This document shows, one piece after another, positions 1 to 8,356 of a stretch of DNA of 50,646 nucleotides. Under the pieces are notes generated by a model. It saw only the letters and a program-made list of their open reading frames with translations. It was not told the origin of the DNA and ran no database searches. Origin of the DNA: Kangsaoukella pontilimi (GTDB lineage Bacteria > Pseudomonadota > Alphaproteobacteria > Rhodobacterales > Rhodobacteraceae); contig NZ_WUPT01000006.1 of assembly GCF_009830125.1 (NCBI RefSeq), positions 1-50,646 of the forward strand, given 5' to 3'. The position numbers and the translations under genes were made by a program. The first letter of the stretch is position 1; every line of letters starts with the position of its first letter.

Positions 1-189
1 ATCCTCCGGCCGCAACGCCGAGAAATAAAGCGCCGTCATGATCGACACCATCGACGCCGACGACGCCTGATGACCGCCCACCTTGATCCCATCGACTTTG
101 GGTCGGATGTGGTTGGCGTTGTGAATCATCCAGTGCGACAGCCAGAGCAGGCGCTGCTCGACGGTTTTCAGATGATTGATGTCAGACAT
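1..189 (-). CDS. Transketolase / pyruvate dehydrogenase E1-like protein, N-terminal part (cut by window edge)
   Basis: Only the first 63 codons are inside the window; the gene continues past base 1. The translation carries the TPP-binding N-terminal segment typical of the large (about 780-residue) single-chain transketolase/AceE-like E1 family, including SHWMIHNANHIRPKVDG and GGHQASSASM. That family uses thiamine diphosphate to act on 2-oxoacids or ketose phosphates. The start at 187-189 is the first ATG of the conserved block. The far end of the window (50080-50646) holds the C-terminal part of a protein of the same family on the same strand, so there are either two paralogues or a repeat at both edges. 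The exact substrate cannot be decided from this piece. Confidence 0.85.
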   Translation of the reverse strand, partial: MSDINHLKTVEQRLLWLSHWMIHNANHIRPKVDGIKVGGHQASSASMVSIMTALYFSALRPED

Positions 190-443
190 GCGGTGTACGG
201 GCCTCCCGAGCCATCCGACCGCCACATCAGACCGGGCAACCGGAGTATGACTGCAGGTATATACGCAATGATGCTGAGAACGAGCGGCATTCGTCGGATG
301 AATGGGCGTACTGCAGTGGCGACCTCGCCGTCCGTGCCCATGCGGGTGGATGGCGGATGAGCGCCGGACAAGGCACGTCAGGCCGTGGCGGCCCAGACCC
401 GGCCGCCACATTCGCAACGCATGCCCCTCAGCCCGAAGGCGCT

Positions 444-1319
444 TCAGTTAGGCCCAAGCATCCCGGACGGCAGGGCGGAGACCAAAGCTGCTTCGACGTC
501 GGTTGCGGTGAAGTCCGGCAGGAGCGACGCGAACTTGTCGCCGCCGAGTGCATGATCGGTGTTCCAGAGATAGCGCATCTCCCTGACTTCGCGCGCGAAC
601 TCCAGGAAAGGCGACAAAAGGGTCAGAACGGCCCAGGGAAAGCTCGTGAAGCCAAGCTTGCGGCCCAGCGCCCGCTCAAGAGTGTCCCGGATCTCGGCCG
701 CCGAAAGCGTGTGGCCCGGAAACGGGATATCCTCGAACTGCTCGAGGCTGCCACGCATTTCGGCCAGATCGACCGTCGCCCGCGCCCAGTCCGGCAGGTA
801 GCAGAAGGATTGGCGCGTGCTTTCAGGGCCGGGCAAGGTGATCTTTCCTTTCCGGATACTGCGCAGGTAGACGGCGGAAAGCACGCAATCGTCACCGTCG
901 GGGTCTATGAAATTGCCGCCCCGCAGGACGATGGTCTGGACACCGCTTTCCCGATACGCGCGCTCAAGCTCCAGCCGAAGCCGCCCCTTCTCGCTGACAG
1001 GTCTGGCGGGCGTCTTTTCGGACCAGGTGCCGGGGCGGTCACCGAAGTGATAAACGTTGCCCGGCAGGATCACCGTGGCACCGCTGGTCCGGGCGGCCTC
1101 GATGACCTCTCGGGTGATCGCGGGCAGGATCGTCTTCCAGTCGTGATAGTTCGGCGGGTTCAGCCCGTTCACGATCACGTCGACGCCCCGGGCCGCTTCG
1201 ATCATGTCATCCGCACGGCGGTTGAAGCGCTTCACGGTCCAGCCTGCCGTCTCGAATGCCTTGCCGCTATGGCGTCCGACCTTTCCGGATGCGCCGAGAA
1301 TAAGAACAGTGCCTTTCAT
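444..1319 (-). CDS. NAD(P)-binding NmrA/epimerase-like reductase
   Basis: A 291-residue Rossmann-fold protein of the atypical or extended short-chain dehydrogenase type. The N-terminus MKGTVLILGASGKVGRH is a GxxGxxG dinucleotide-binding loop directly after beta-strand 1. A later YHF/YxxxK-like region is less clear, so catalytic activity is uncertain; it could be an epimerase, a reductase or a redox sensor. The reading frame stays open upstream to 1397, but the ATG at 1317-1319 has a good GAGGAG ribosome site and starts right at the Rossmann strand, so I chose it. It is divergent from the LysR gene at 1415, with 95 bases between them, so it is the likely target of that regulator. Substrate unknown. 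Confidence 0.8.
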   Translation of the reverse strand: MKGTVLILGASGKVGRHSGKAFETAGWTVKRFNRRADDMIEAARGVDVIVNGLNPPNYHDWKTILPAITREVIEAARTSGATVILPGNVYHFGDRPGTWSEKTPARPVSEKGRLRLELERAYRESGVQTIVLRGGNFIDPDGDDCVLSAVYLRSIRKGKITLPGPESTRQSFCYLPDWARATVDLAEMRGSLEQFEDIPFPGHTLSAAEIRDTLERALGRKLGFTSFPWAVLTLLSPFLEFAREVREMRYLWNTDHALGGDKFASLLPDFTATDVEAALVSALPSGMLGPN

Positions 1320-1342
1320 TTCCGATCTCCTCATTTCATCAG

Positions 1343-1352
1343 TTGGCGCCAA
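1343..1352. promoter_or_regulatory. Candidate operator between reductase and LysR gene
   Basis: TTGGCGCCAA is a perfect 10-bp palindrome in the 95-bp divergent intergenic region. A second inverted repeat, ATTCAT-TT-ATGAAT, lies at 1403-1416 over the LysR start. Either could be the LysR site. This is inferred from symmetry and position only. Confidence 0.3.
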
Positions 1353-1414
1353 TTTAGACCCCATGAATTTGAATGTGGATTGACCAGAATGCTTCATCGG
1401 CTATTCATTTATGA

Positions 1415-2311
1415 ATGCAGAAAGCTCTCAACGCGCTAGACTGGACCCACCTCAAGACATTCCTTGCCGTCGCCGAGGCAGGCTCGCTCACCGGAGCGGC
1501 GCGTCGTCTAGGACAAAGCCAGCCAACGGTCGGGCGCCACATCAAGGCGATGGAAACCGCTCTCGGGGTCGAACTGTTCGTGCGCGACCTGACCGGGTTC
1601 ACACTGACCGAGACGGGAGCCACCCTTCTTGAACCTGCCCACGAGATGGCGCTCGCGGCCGCCCGGCTCGCGCAGCTTGCAGCAGGTCAGGACATCAGCC
1701 CGTCTGGCACGGTGCGGATCACGGCAAGCGTTGTGGTCTCGAACTACGTGCTGCCGCCGGTCATCGCCCGGCTCCGCAAAGCGGAGCCGAATATCGAGAT
1801 CGAGCTCTATCCTTCGGATGCCACCGAGAACCTCGTCTTTCGGGAAGCCGACATCGCCATCCGCATGTACCGCCCCACCCAGCTGGACACCGTCGTCAAG
1901 CATTTGGCCGATCAGCAGATCGCGCTCTACGCAGCGACCTCGCTTCTGGACGAGTTCGGTCAGCCAGAGTCACTCGACGCGCTGAGCGAGATGCCCTTCG
2001 TGGGCTTCGATAAATCGGACATGATCATTCAGGCCATGCGCGGCATGGGGCTTCAGGTCGACCGGGGTTTTTTCGGGGTGCGGTGCGATGACCAGGCGAC
2101 CTACTGGCAACTTGTTTGCGCAGGATGCGGTGTCGGAGCGATGCAACGGAGGATCGGAGATCGGACGCCCGGTGTGAGCCGATTGATCTTTCAGCCGGAT
2201 TTGCCCCCCCTTCCCATGTGGCTTGCGGCGCCCGAGGCGTTACGGCGCAACGCACGGATCAGAAGGATATGGGACTTGCTTGTTGCAGAGCTCGGCCGGC
2301 TCGGCGAGTAA
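1415..2311 (+). CDS. LysR-family transcriptional regulator
   Basis: A 298-residue protein of normal LysR length. Residues about 8-67 form the winged helix-turn-helix, seen in LKTFLAVAEAGSLTGAARRL followed by SQPTVGRHIKAME. The remainder is the periplasmic-binding-protein-like effector domain (for example TVRITASVVVSNYVLPPVIARL). LysR proteins bind a co-inducer and usually regulate a divergent gene, here the NmrA-like reductase starting at 1319, and often themselves. Two overlapping starts exist (1411 out of frame, 1415 in frame); no strong ribosome site is visible. The effector is unknown. Confidence 0.92.
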   Translation: MQKALNALDWTHLKTFLAVAEAGSLTGAARRLGQSQPTVGRHIKAMETALGVELFVRDLTGFTLTETGATLLEPAHEMALAAARLAQLAAGQDISPSGTVRITASVVVSNYVLPPVIARLRKAEPNIEIELYPSDATENLVFREADIAIRMYRPTQLDTVVKHLADQQIALYAATSLLDEFGQPESLDALSEMPFVGFDKSDMIIQAMRGMGLQVDRGFFGVRCDDQATYWQLVCAGCGVGAMQRRIGDRTPGVSRLIFQPDLPPLPMWLAAPEALRRNARIRRIWDLLVAELGRLGE

Positions 2312-2458
2312 TGCAGGCTCAGAGAGCGGCTTGGGCACATGACATTGATGACGTTTCGACTTTGAGAGAGCCGCATTCCGAAACAGCCCGGCAATGGCCG
2401 GGCGCCGCGCCACAGAGCCGAACGATTGATATTGAACGACTATTTCCGGAGCCCCCGA

Positions 2459-2815
2459 ATGAACGGCAAAGCAATAAATCTGTCCGAGAAACTTGAAACC
2501 TTCTCCGAATACTGGTCTCCGAAAATCGTGTCGCGGTTCAACGGCAACGACGTGATGGTGGTCAAGGTGAAAGGCGAGTTCGTCTGGCATGCGCATGAGG
2601 AGACCGACGACTTTTTTCTCGTCCTCGACGGCGTCGTCACGATTGAAACCGAGGACGGCAATGTCACGCTGAACCCCGGTGAACTTTATGTCGTGCCCAA
2701 GGGCGTGCAGCATCGACCGGTGGCTGCGGAAGAGGCGCATATCCTCCTGATCGAACCGAAAGGCACGCCCAATACCGGCGACATCGCGACAGCGGCGGAG
2801 AAGATCGACATCTAG
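2459..2815 (+). CDS. Small single-domain cupin protein
   Basis: A 118-residue one-domain cupin. Motif 1 is visible as WHAHEETDDFFLVLDG, with two His and an acidic residue as metal ligands. Motif 2 is visible as GELYVVPKGVQHRP, supplying the third His. The barrel therefore looks complete and metal-binding. Proteins of this size may be isomerases, dioxygenases or sensors, and nothing here picks one. The ATG at 2459 is preceded by GGAG at good spacing; an upstream in-frame start at 2426 is less likely because it precedes the ribosome site. It lies in a string of small unrelated plus-strand genes. Confidence 0.82.
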   Translation: MNGKAINLSEKLETFSEYWSPKIVSRFNGNDVMVVKVKGEFVWHAHEETDDFFLVLDGVVTIETEDGNVTLNPGELYVVPKGVQHRPVAAEEAHILLIEPKGTPNTGDIATAAEKIDI

Positions 2816-2902
2816 CGGGCGCGCGCCCCGCATTTACAAGGCGATCCGCCGGAGGATCAGAACAGACCCGTTGCAATACGTCGGAAGACAAGGAAGCCCT
2901 TC

Positions 2903-3193
2903 ATGATCACACGCGTTTACCGGGTGCGCATTCACCCCGATCTTCGCGAAGAGTTCGAGCCGCTGTTCAGGACCGTTGCCCGCGGCTCGGTGTCGGACTG
3001 CGCCGGATGCGTAGACGTCACGGTCGGGTTCCCGTCCTCGGCTGCCCCGGATGAATACGCGATGATCACGGTCTGGCAGGATGAGGCGAGCTTGCGCGCC
3101 TTTGCGGGCTCGGATTGGACGGTCCCGCATATTCCCCCCGGCATGGAGAAGTTCGTCGACGCCTGCTGGGTTCACCATTTCCATCACGGATAG
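2903..3193 (+). CDS. Antibiotic biosynthesis monooxygenase (ABM) domain protein
   Basis: A 96-residue protein with the ferredoxin-like dimeric alpha/beta-barrel pattern of the ABM superfamily: N-terminal strand MITRVYRVRIHPDLREEFE, a central CVDVTVGFP strand, then YAMITVWQDEASLRAF. Members act as cofactor-free monooxygenases on quinone-like compounds, as haem-degrading enzymes, or have unknown roles. AAGGA sits upstream of the ATG. It follows the small cupin by 87 bases and may be co-transcribed. There is no evidence for a substrate. Confidence 0.78.
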   Translation: MITRVYRVRIHPDLREEFEPLFRTVARGSVSDCAGCVDVTVGFPSSAAPDEYAMITVWQDEASLRAFAGSDWTVPHIPPGMEKFVDACWVHHFHHG

Positions 3194-3257
3194 TCACATG
3201 CACCCCAGACCGAGCACGGGCTTGCACCCATCGTGCCCTGCCCACCCATGAGCCGCC

Positions 3258-3806
3258 ATGACGACATCTGACATTCGAGACCTCGTTCCCGTGCTGGAAA
3301 CCGAAAGGCTGATCCTTCGCGGGCACACTTCTTCTGATTGCATCCACAGCGCTGCCATGTGGGCCGACCCCGAGGTCGTACGCCTGATCTCGGGACAGAC
3401 TGCGACTGAAGCGCAAAGCTGGGGCCGCATTCTGAACTACGCAGGTCTTTGGCATCATCTGGGCTACGGCTATTGGGCGGTCTTCGAGAGATCATCGGAC
3501 GCGTTTCTTGGCGAGGTCGGCTTTGCCGATTTCAAACGCGCATTGGTTGCACCGGTCAGCGGCGTGCCGGAGATCGGCTGGGCCTTCCGGACCGCGGTGC
3601 AGGGGCAGGGTTTCGCTATCGAGGCCGTCCGGCGCATTGTCGCGTGGGCAGATCAAAGCCTGCCTCATCCCGAGACCTTCTGCATCGTCGACCCGAAGCA
3701 TGAGCGCTCTCTAAGCCTTGCCACAAAGGTCGGGTACGAGGTGGCGTCTACCGGGAAGAACGCGGGCAAAGACGTTCTGATCATGAGCCGTCCACGCCGG
3801 GGGTGA
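3258..3806 (+). CDS. GNAT N-acetyltransferase, RimJ/RimL-like
   Basis: A 182-residue acetyltransferase. The start LETERLILRGHTSSDC is typical of the RimJ/RimL branch, which acetylates protein N-termini or small amines with acetyl-CoA. The acetyl-CoA binding region is expected around GWAFRTAVQGQGFAIEAV; the conserved Q/RxxGxG/A motif appears as QGQGFA. The C-terminal VDPKHERSLSLATKVGYE matches the usual NxxSxxxxxKxGF motif with Asn replaced by His/Glu. It converges with the MarR-GNAT gene at 3850. The target is unknown. Confidence 0.88.
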   Translation: MTTSDIRDLVPVLETERLILRGHTSSDCIHSAAMWADPEVVRLISGQTATEAQSWGRILNYAGLWHHLGYGYWAVFERSSDAFLGEVGFADFKRALVAPVSGVPEIGWAFRTAVQGQGFAIEAVRRIVAWADQSLPHPETFCIVDPKHERSLSLATKVGYEVASTGKNAGKDVLIMSRPRRG

Positions 3807-3849
3807 CCCAGGCGCGCGCCCCTGAGAATAAGCGATTTTGGCCGGGTGA

Positions 3850-4758
3850 CTATTCGCCTCTGGCGAAGTCCTCCGCATCGCTCCGAAGGCATTTCTCGAA
3901 AAACAGGTCCGGGTACGGATCATCGTTGAAGCGCTCGATCCGGCTCCAGCCCATCTTCCGATAGAGGCCGACGGCCTCGACCAGTGTGCTGTTGGTATCC
4001 AGCCGAAGCGTCTCGATCCCGAGTGCGCGCGCCGCCTCTTCGGCGGTGGTCATAAGCCTGTGCGCCAGACCCAGCCCCCGCGCTGCGGGCGCGATCCACA
4101 TGCGCTTTATCTCGGCAAGCGTATCGCCCCGACCCTTCACCCCCACGCAGCCGATCGGCATGTCACCGAGCCGCGCCACAACAAAGGTCCCATTGGGATG
4201 CTTCATCTGTGACAGCTCGGGGTCACCCGATTTTTTCAGGTCGAATTCAACACCAAGGCGCGCGCTCAGCTCTGCCGCGAAGGCGGTCAGGCATTTCGTG
4301 GCGATCTCGGACGCATAATCGACCTCTTCGAAAACAATGTTCTCGCGGGACAGAGCGATCGTCACGATGTCCATGGCATCGAGCAGGCGCTCGGCGTTCT
4401 TATGTCGCTCGAGAATCGCGGCTGCCCGCTCGTTTGAGAGCTTTTCGTAGATCGTGAACTCCTCCTCACCCGCTTTGGTCAACCGCGTCTGGCGGCTGCG
4501 CCGGTCATCCTCGTTCGGGGTCGTCTCGATCAGCCCTTCGGCTTCGAGGCTACGAAGCAGGCGGCTCAGTTGACCTGTGTCGAGTTTCAGAAGCGCACGC
4601 AGGTCGGAGACATTCTGATACCCCAACCCGATCGCATTCAGAACGCGCGCCGCGCCGAGCGGACGTCCGCGGTTCAGGAACGATTCTTCAAGAGCGCCGA
4701 CTTCCACGGCGACGGACCGGCCGAAGTTGCGAACGCGGGATATCTGGTCGATCTGCAT
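3850..4758 (-). CDS. MarR-type regulator fused to GNAT acetyltransferase
   Basis: A 302-residue two-domain protein. Residues about 1-145 are a MarR winged helix (LKLDTGQLSRLLRSLEAEGLI, then the wing DDRRSRQTRLTKAG). Residues about 155-300 are a GNAT domain with a clear acetyl-CoA loop (ARGLGLAHRLM) and the C-terminal LYRKMGWSRIE. Such fusions are known in proteobacteria; they link small-molecule acetylation to self-regulated transcription. The operator-like inverted repeat at 4758-4779 abuts the start codon, so the gene probably represses itself. There is no separate ribosome site, and the message may be leaderless. Confidence 0.88.
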   Translation of the reverse strand: MQIDQISRVRNFGRSVAVEVGALEESFLNRGRPLGAARVLNAIGLGYQNVSDLRALLKLDTGQLSRLLRSLEAEGLIETTPNEDDRRSRQTRLTKAGEEEFTIYEKLSNERAAAILERHKNAERLLDAMDIVTIALSRENIVFEEVDYASEIATKCLTAFAAELSARLGVEFDLKKSGDPELSQMKHPNGTFVVARLGDMPIGCVGVKGRGDTLAEIKRMWIAPAARGLGLAHRLMTTAEEAARALGIETLRLDTNSTLVEAVGLYRKMGWSRIERFNDDPYPDLFFEKCLRSDAEDFARGE

Positions 4759-4779
4759 TACCTGACTTTAGTCAGATAA
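4758..4779. promoter_or_regulatory. Inverted repeat at MarR-GNAT start, probable autoregulatory operator
   Basis: The core is CTGACT-TT-AGTCAG (4762-4775) with three further matching pairs outside one mismatch (TTA...TAA). It touches the first base of the MarR-GNAT gene, so bound protein would block transcription or translation start. Symmetry and size fit a MarR dimer site. Confidence 0.65.
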
Positions 4780-4924
4780 ATTGATCGCTCAAGAGATTTC
4801 AGCCGTCACAACGAGAGAGCCGCGCGCCTTGCCTGCCCGGCCCTGCCATCGGCCAGTCCGAGGTTGCCTGAGATCATCCGTTCATTGATAATAATAAAAC
4901 GCGAACATTTTGCAGGTGAATCAC

Positions 4925-5440
4925 ATGGAAAAAGAGCCGCGACGCAGGATCGTTTCCTCTCGCCATCTCGCCGAGGGTGAGGGCTGGCAGGCGTCGGAAT
5001 TCGAGTTCGGCCTGATCATCGCGTTCAACGCCTTTTCGCGCTGGATGGTGAAATGCATGGCCGCTGCAGGGCAAACCGACATGAGCCCTCTCGAAATCCT
5101 CGTGCTCCACAACGTCAATCACCGCGGCCGCGACAAACGCCTGAGCGATATCTCATTTCTGCTGAACATCGACGACACCCACACCGTCAACTACGCGCTT
5201 CGCAAACTGTCCAAGGCCGATCTGATCGTCTCGGAGAAGAGGGGGAAAGAAGTCTTCTACAGTACGTCGCCAAGTGGCGCCGCGCTTTGCGATCAATACC
5301 GCGATGTCCGCGTCCGTTGCCTGATCGATGGCCTCAGCCGAATGGATATGTCGGGCGACGAGCTGAGCAGCCTTGCCGCCAGCCTGCGCGCCCTGTCGGG
5401 GCAGTACGATCAGGCGAGCCGGGCCGCGTCCTCTCTGTGA
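4925..5440 (+). CDS. MarR-like winged-helix regulator beside TRAP transporter
   Basis: A 171-residue winged-helix protein. The recognition region is LSDISFLLNIDDTHTVNYALRKLSKADLI, followed by a wing (SEKRGKEVFYSTSPSGAAL). An N-terminal helical part (FGLIIAFNAFSRWMVKCM) probably forms the dimer interface. The ATG at 4925 has AGGTGA six bases upstream; a TTG at 4910 is also in frame but less convincing. It is convergent with the TRAP permease gene (ends 15 bases apart), and its position suggests it controls the TRAP genes. The ligand is unknown. Confidence 0.82.
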   Translation: MEKEPRRRIVSSRHLAEGEGWQASEFEFGLIIAFNAFSRWMVKCMAAAGQTDMSPLEILVLHNVNHRGRDKRLSDISFLLNIDDTHTVNYALRKLSKADLIVSEKRGKEVFYSTSPSGAALCDQYRDVRVRCLIDGLSRMDMSGDELSSLAASLRALSGQYDQASRAASSL

Positions 5441-5455
5441 CGCAGCCTGCACGGC

Positions 5456-6757
5456 TTACCGGTTCATCGCCGTCGGAAGATAGGTGACGATTCCGGGGAA
5501 TACCGTGATCAGGACGACGGCCACCACAAGCAGCAGGAAGAACGGAAAGGCCGCCTTCGCGATGCGCAGGATGTCGATGCCGGTCAGACCCTGAATGACG
5601 AACAGATTGAAGCCGACCGGCGGCGTGATCTGGCTCATCTCCACCACAAGCACAAGGTAGATGCCGAACCAGATCGGATCGATGCCCACCGCCATGACCA
5701 TCGGCATGATGATCGACGTGGTCAGCACGACCACCGAAATCCCGTCCAGAAAAAGACCAAGCACGATAAAGAAGATCGTCAGGACAAAGAGCAGGAAATA
5801 GGGCGACAGCCCCATCCCGCCGATCCATGCCGCGAGATTGCGCGGCAGGCCCGTGAACCCCATCGCGACGGCAAGGAACGCGGCGCCCAGAAGGATAAAG
5901 GCGATCATGCAGGACGTCCGCGCCGCCGACAGGAGCGCATCGAGGAAATCCGCGCGGCTGAAACTGCCGGACAGAACGGCAAGCAGGATCGACAGAAGCA
6001 CGCCCAGCGCCGCCGCATCGGTGGGCGACGCAATCCCGGTGTAGATCGCGCCGATCACGCCGACAATCAGAAGTCCCACCGGAATGAGCCCCCGCGCCTC
6101 CCAGAGCTTTTCCTTCAGGTTCAGCTTCGAGCGCTCCACCGGGATCATGTCCGGGTTCAACCACGAGACGACGGCAACATAGGCGCCGAACATAGCGACC
6201 AGCAGCGCGCCCGGAATAAGACCCGCCACGAACAGACGCGCGATGGATTGCTCGGTGGCCACGCCATAGACGATCAGGATAATCGAGGGCGGGATAAGGA
6301 GACCCAGAGTCGCCGACCCTGCAAGCGTCCCAAGGATCAGCCCCTCGGGATAGCCGCGCGACTTCAGCTCGGGGATCGACATTTTGCCGATGGTCGCGGC
6401 GGTTGCCGCCGATGACCCCGAAACGGCCGCGAAAATGGCGCAGCCCAGCACGTTCACATGCAGCAGACGCCCCGGCAGACCGCCCAGCCATGGAGCCAGG
6501 CCGTTGAACATGTCCTTGCTCAGTCGCGACCGCAAAAGGATTTCACCCATCAGGATGAAGAGCGGCAAAGCGGTGAGCGACCATGAGTGGCTATGCCCCC
6601 AGAAGGTCACCGCCATGTTCAGTCCTACGGACGAGTTCGAAAAGAAGGCGAGCGCCACGGCGGCGACCGCCGAGAGAGACAGCGCGATCCACAAACCGCC
6701 CGCCAGAAAGACGAAGAGTACTGCCAGAAGGATCAGCCCGACGACAGGATCAGACAT
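5456..6757 (-). CDS. dctM: TRAP transporter large permease (DctM family)
   Basis: A 433-residue, highly hydrophobic protein with about 11-12 membrane segments, the usual size for the TRAP large subunit. Characteristic stretches include LPLFILMGEILLRS near the N-terminus, AVSGSSAATAATIGKM (scissor-helix region) and the C-terminal QITPPVGFNLFVIQG. It uses a sodium gradient to move the substrate delivered by the periplasmic DctP. The ATG at 6755-6757 follows GGAGGT, one base after the small permease stop, so translation is coupled. An upstream in-frame start at 6793 would overlap that gene and was not used. Confidence 0.93.
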   Translation of the reverse strand: MSDPVVGLILLAVLFVFLAGGLWIALSLSAVAAVALAFFSNSSVGLNMAVTFWGHSHSWSLTALPLFILMGEILLRSRLSKDMFNGLAPWLGGLPGRLLHVNVLGCAIFAAVSGSSAATAATIGKMSIPELKSRGYPEGLILGTLAGSATLGLLIPPSIILIVYGVATEQSIARLFVAGLIPGALLVAMFGAYVAVVSWLNPDMIPVERSKLNLKEKLWEARGLIPVGLLIVGVIGAIYTGIASPTDAAALGVLLSILLAVLSGSFSRADFLDALLSAARTSCMIAFILLGAAFLAVAMGFTGLPRNLAAWIGGMGLSPYFLLFVLTIFFIVLGLFLDGISVVVLTTSIIMPMVMAVGIDPIWFGIYLVLVVEMSQITPPVGFNLFVIQGLTGIDILRIAKAAFPFFLLLVVAVVLITVFPGIVTYLPTAMNR

Positions 6758-6758
6758 G

Positions 6759-7283
6759 TCAGACCTCCTCCGAAGCGGCGATGACAGGCGCACCGCGCAA
6801 GAGCGTCTCGACGAGGCTGTGGATCGCCGAGATACAGAGCAACGTCATCCCGACGCCCATGGCCGATTGCGGAATCCAGAGTGGTACGGGGATGGTCCCG
6901 TTCGACACATCGCCGTAATGCACGCTTTCCGCGACCAGAACCCAGATGAAGTAGACCGCGAAGCCCGTCAGGAACGCTGCACCCGCGAGGGCGGCAATTT
7001 CGCAAACCAGCCGGGCGCGCGGCATCAGCCGCGCAGTAATCAGGGATACCCGGATATGGCCGCCGCTCCGGAATGTGTACGGCATGGCCAGAAAGGTCGC
7101 GGCGGCCAGCATAAAACCCGAGAAATCAGCATAGGACGGTATCGTCGATGGAAGGGGAAGTGACAGTGCGCGGGTCGAAAAGTTCAGGAAAATCTGTGCG
7201 CTGATCAGAAGCGCGATCGCCAGGATGGTGAAGGCCGCGATCCATGCCGCGCCCAGATACACCCGGTCAAGCAAGTGCCCCAT
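6759..7283 (-). CDS. dctQ: TRAP transporter small permease (DctQ family)
   Basis: A 174-residue membrane protein with four predicted helices, as expected for the small TRAP subunit. AAATFLAMPYTFRSGGHIRVSL carries the conserved R.GGHI/V.V motif of DctQ proteins, and WIPQSAMGVGM near the end is also typical. The ATG at 7281-7283 sits six bases after AGAGGG; a start five codons upstream is possible. It lies between the binding protein (109 bases upstream, with a hairpin between) and the large permease (1 base downstream) in one operon. Confidence 0.9.
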   Translation of the reverse strand: MGHLLDRVYLGAAWIAAFTILAIALLISAQIFLNFSTRALSLPLPSTIPSYADFSGFMLAAATFLAMPYTFRSGGHIRVSLITARLMPRARLVCEIAALAGAAFLTGFAVYFIWVLVAESVHYGDVSNGTIPVPLWIPQSAMGVGMTLLCISAIHSLVETLLRGAPVIAASEEV

Positions 7284-7356
7284 CGTATTCCCTCTCATCT
7301 GAAAGCCCGGCGCCCAAGCGGGAGAAGACCTGTGCCGGGCTTATCGTACAAGGCGA

Positions 7357-7379
7357 AAGCGGGCCCGTCAGGCCCGCTT
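7357..7379. other. Intercistronic stem-loop after TRAP binding protein
   Basis: AAGCGGGCC (7357-7365), loop of 5, GGCCCGCTT (7371-7379): a perfect 9-bp stem just after the dctP stop on the minus strand. There is no T-run after it on the transcribed strand. It probably protects or partly terminates the message so that binding protein exceeds permease. Confidence 0.6.
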
Positions 7380-7390
7380 CCACGTTGTCA

Positions 7391-8356
7391 TTACTGGTCC
7401 TGATAGGCCGTCAGGATCGACATGGCCGCTTCCGAGGCACCGGATTTCCAGTTTTCCAGCATCTGCGCGCCGATCTCCTGCAGCCCGGCCGTCAATTCGG
7501 CGCTCGGCTCCACGATGATCATGCCGTTGTCAGCCATGATCGCGGTTTTCTCGTCCGCTTCGGCGGCCGACATTTCCCACCCGCGGGCCTGCGCGGCCGC
7601 GGCGGCGTCCATGACGGCAGCTTGCACGTCATCTGGCAGGCGGCGGAAGGCACGTTCGTTGACGACGACGATATTCTTCGGGACCCATGCGTTGATGGCG
7701 GTGTAGTGCGTGACGAAATCCCATGCGGTCGAGTTCGCGCCCGTCGACGGCGAGGTGACCATCGCTTCGACCTGTCCCGTGGCGAAGGCCTGCGGGATGT
7801 CGGGGGCCTCGACCTGTACCGGTGCGGCCCCTGCGAGCGCGGCGAATTCCTCGAGCGCGGCGTTATAGGCACGGAAGCGCAGACCGGCGAGGTCTTCGAC
7901 ACTGCTCACTTCACCATTTGTATAGAGGCCCTGCGCCGGCCACGGCACCGAGAAGAGTGGCATCAGCCCCTGCTCGGCCAGAAGTTCGGTTACGACCGGG
8001 CGCTGCGCATCCCAGAGACGCGCCGCGTCGTCGTAGCTGGTCGCCAGGAAAGGCTGGCTGTCGATGCCGAAGGCCGCATCGTCGTTGACCAGAAGGGACA
8101 GGAAGAACTCGCCGATGGGCACCTGGCCCGACCGGACGACGTTGCGGATTTCGCCATGCGGAAAAAGCGAGCCGCCGGAATGCACGGTGATTTCCAATGC
8201 GCCATCTGTTGCCTCGGCAATATCGGCGGCAAATTGGGCAATGTTCTGCGTGTGGAATGTCGAGTCGCCATAAGGCGTCGGCATGTCCCATGTGTCCGCC
8301 GTCGATGCGGTGGCAAGGCCACCGGCGACCACGGATGCAAGGATGAAGTGCTTCAT
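7391..8356 (-). CDS. dctP: TRAP transporter periplasmic substrate-binding protein (DctP family)
   Basis: A 321-residue secreted protein. The signal peptide MKHFILASVVAGGLATASTA ends near residue 20. The body has the DctP pattern: LAGLRFRAYNAALEEFAALAG holds the conserved Arg that binds a substrate carboxylate, followed by IPQAFATGQVEAMVTSPSTG. The binding of a carboxylate is family knowledge; the particular substrate is unknown. The ATG at 8354-8356 follows GAGGAGT. First gene of the TRAP operon, with a 466-base upstream region. The nearby winged-helix gene at 4925 is the likely regulator. Confidence 0.92.
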   Translation of the reverse strand: MKHFILASVVAGGLATASTADTWDMPTPYGDSTFHTQNIAQFAADIAEATDGALEITVHSGGSLFPHGEIRNVVRSGQVPIGEFFLSLLVNDDAAFGIDSQPFLATSYDDAARLWDAQRPVVTELLAEQGLMPLFSVPWPAQGLYTNGEVSSVEDLAGLRFRAYNAALEEFAALAGAAPVQVEAPDIPQAFATGQVEAMVTSPSTGANSTAWDFVTHYTAINAWVPKNIVVVNERAFRRLPDDVQAAVMDAAAAAQARGWEMSAAEADEKTAIMADNGMIIVEPSAELTAGLQEIGAQMLENWKSGASEAAMSILTAYQDQ

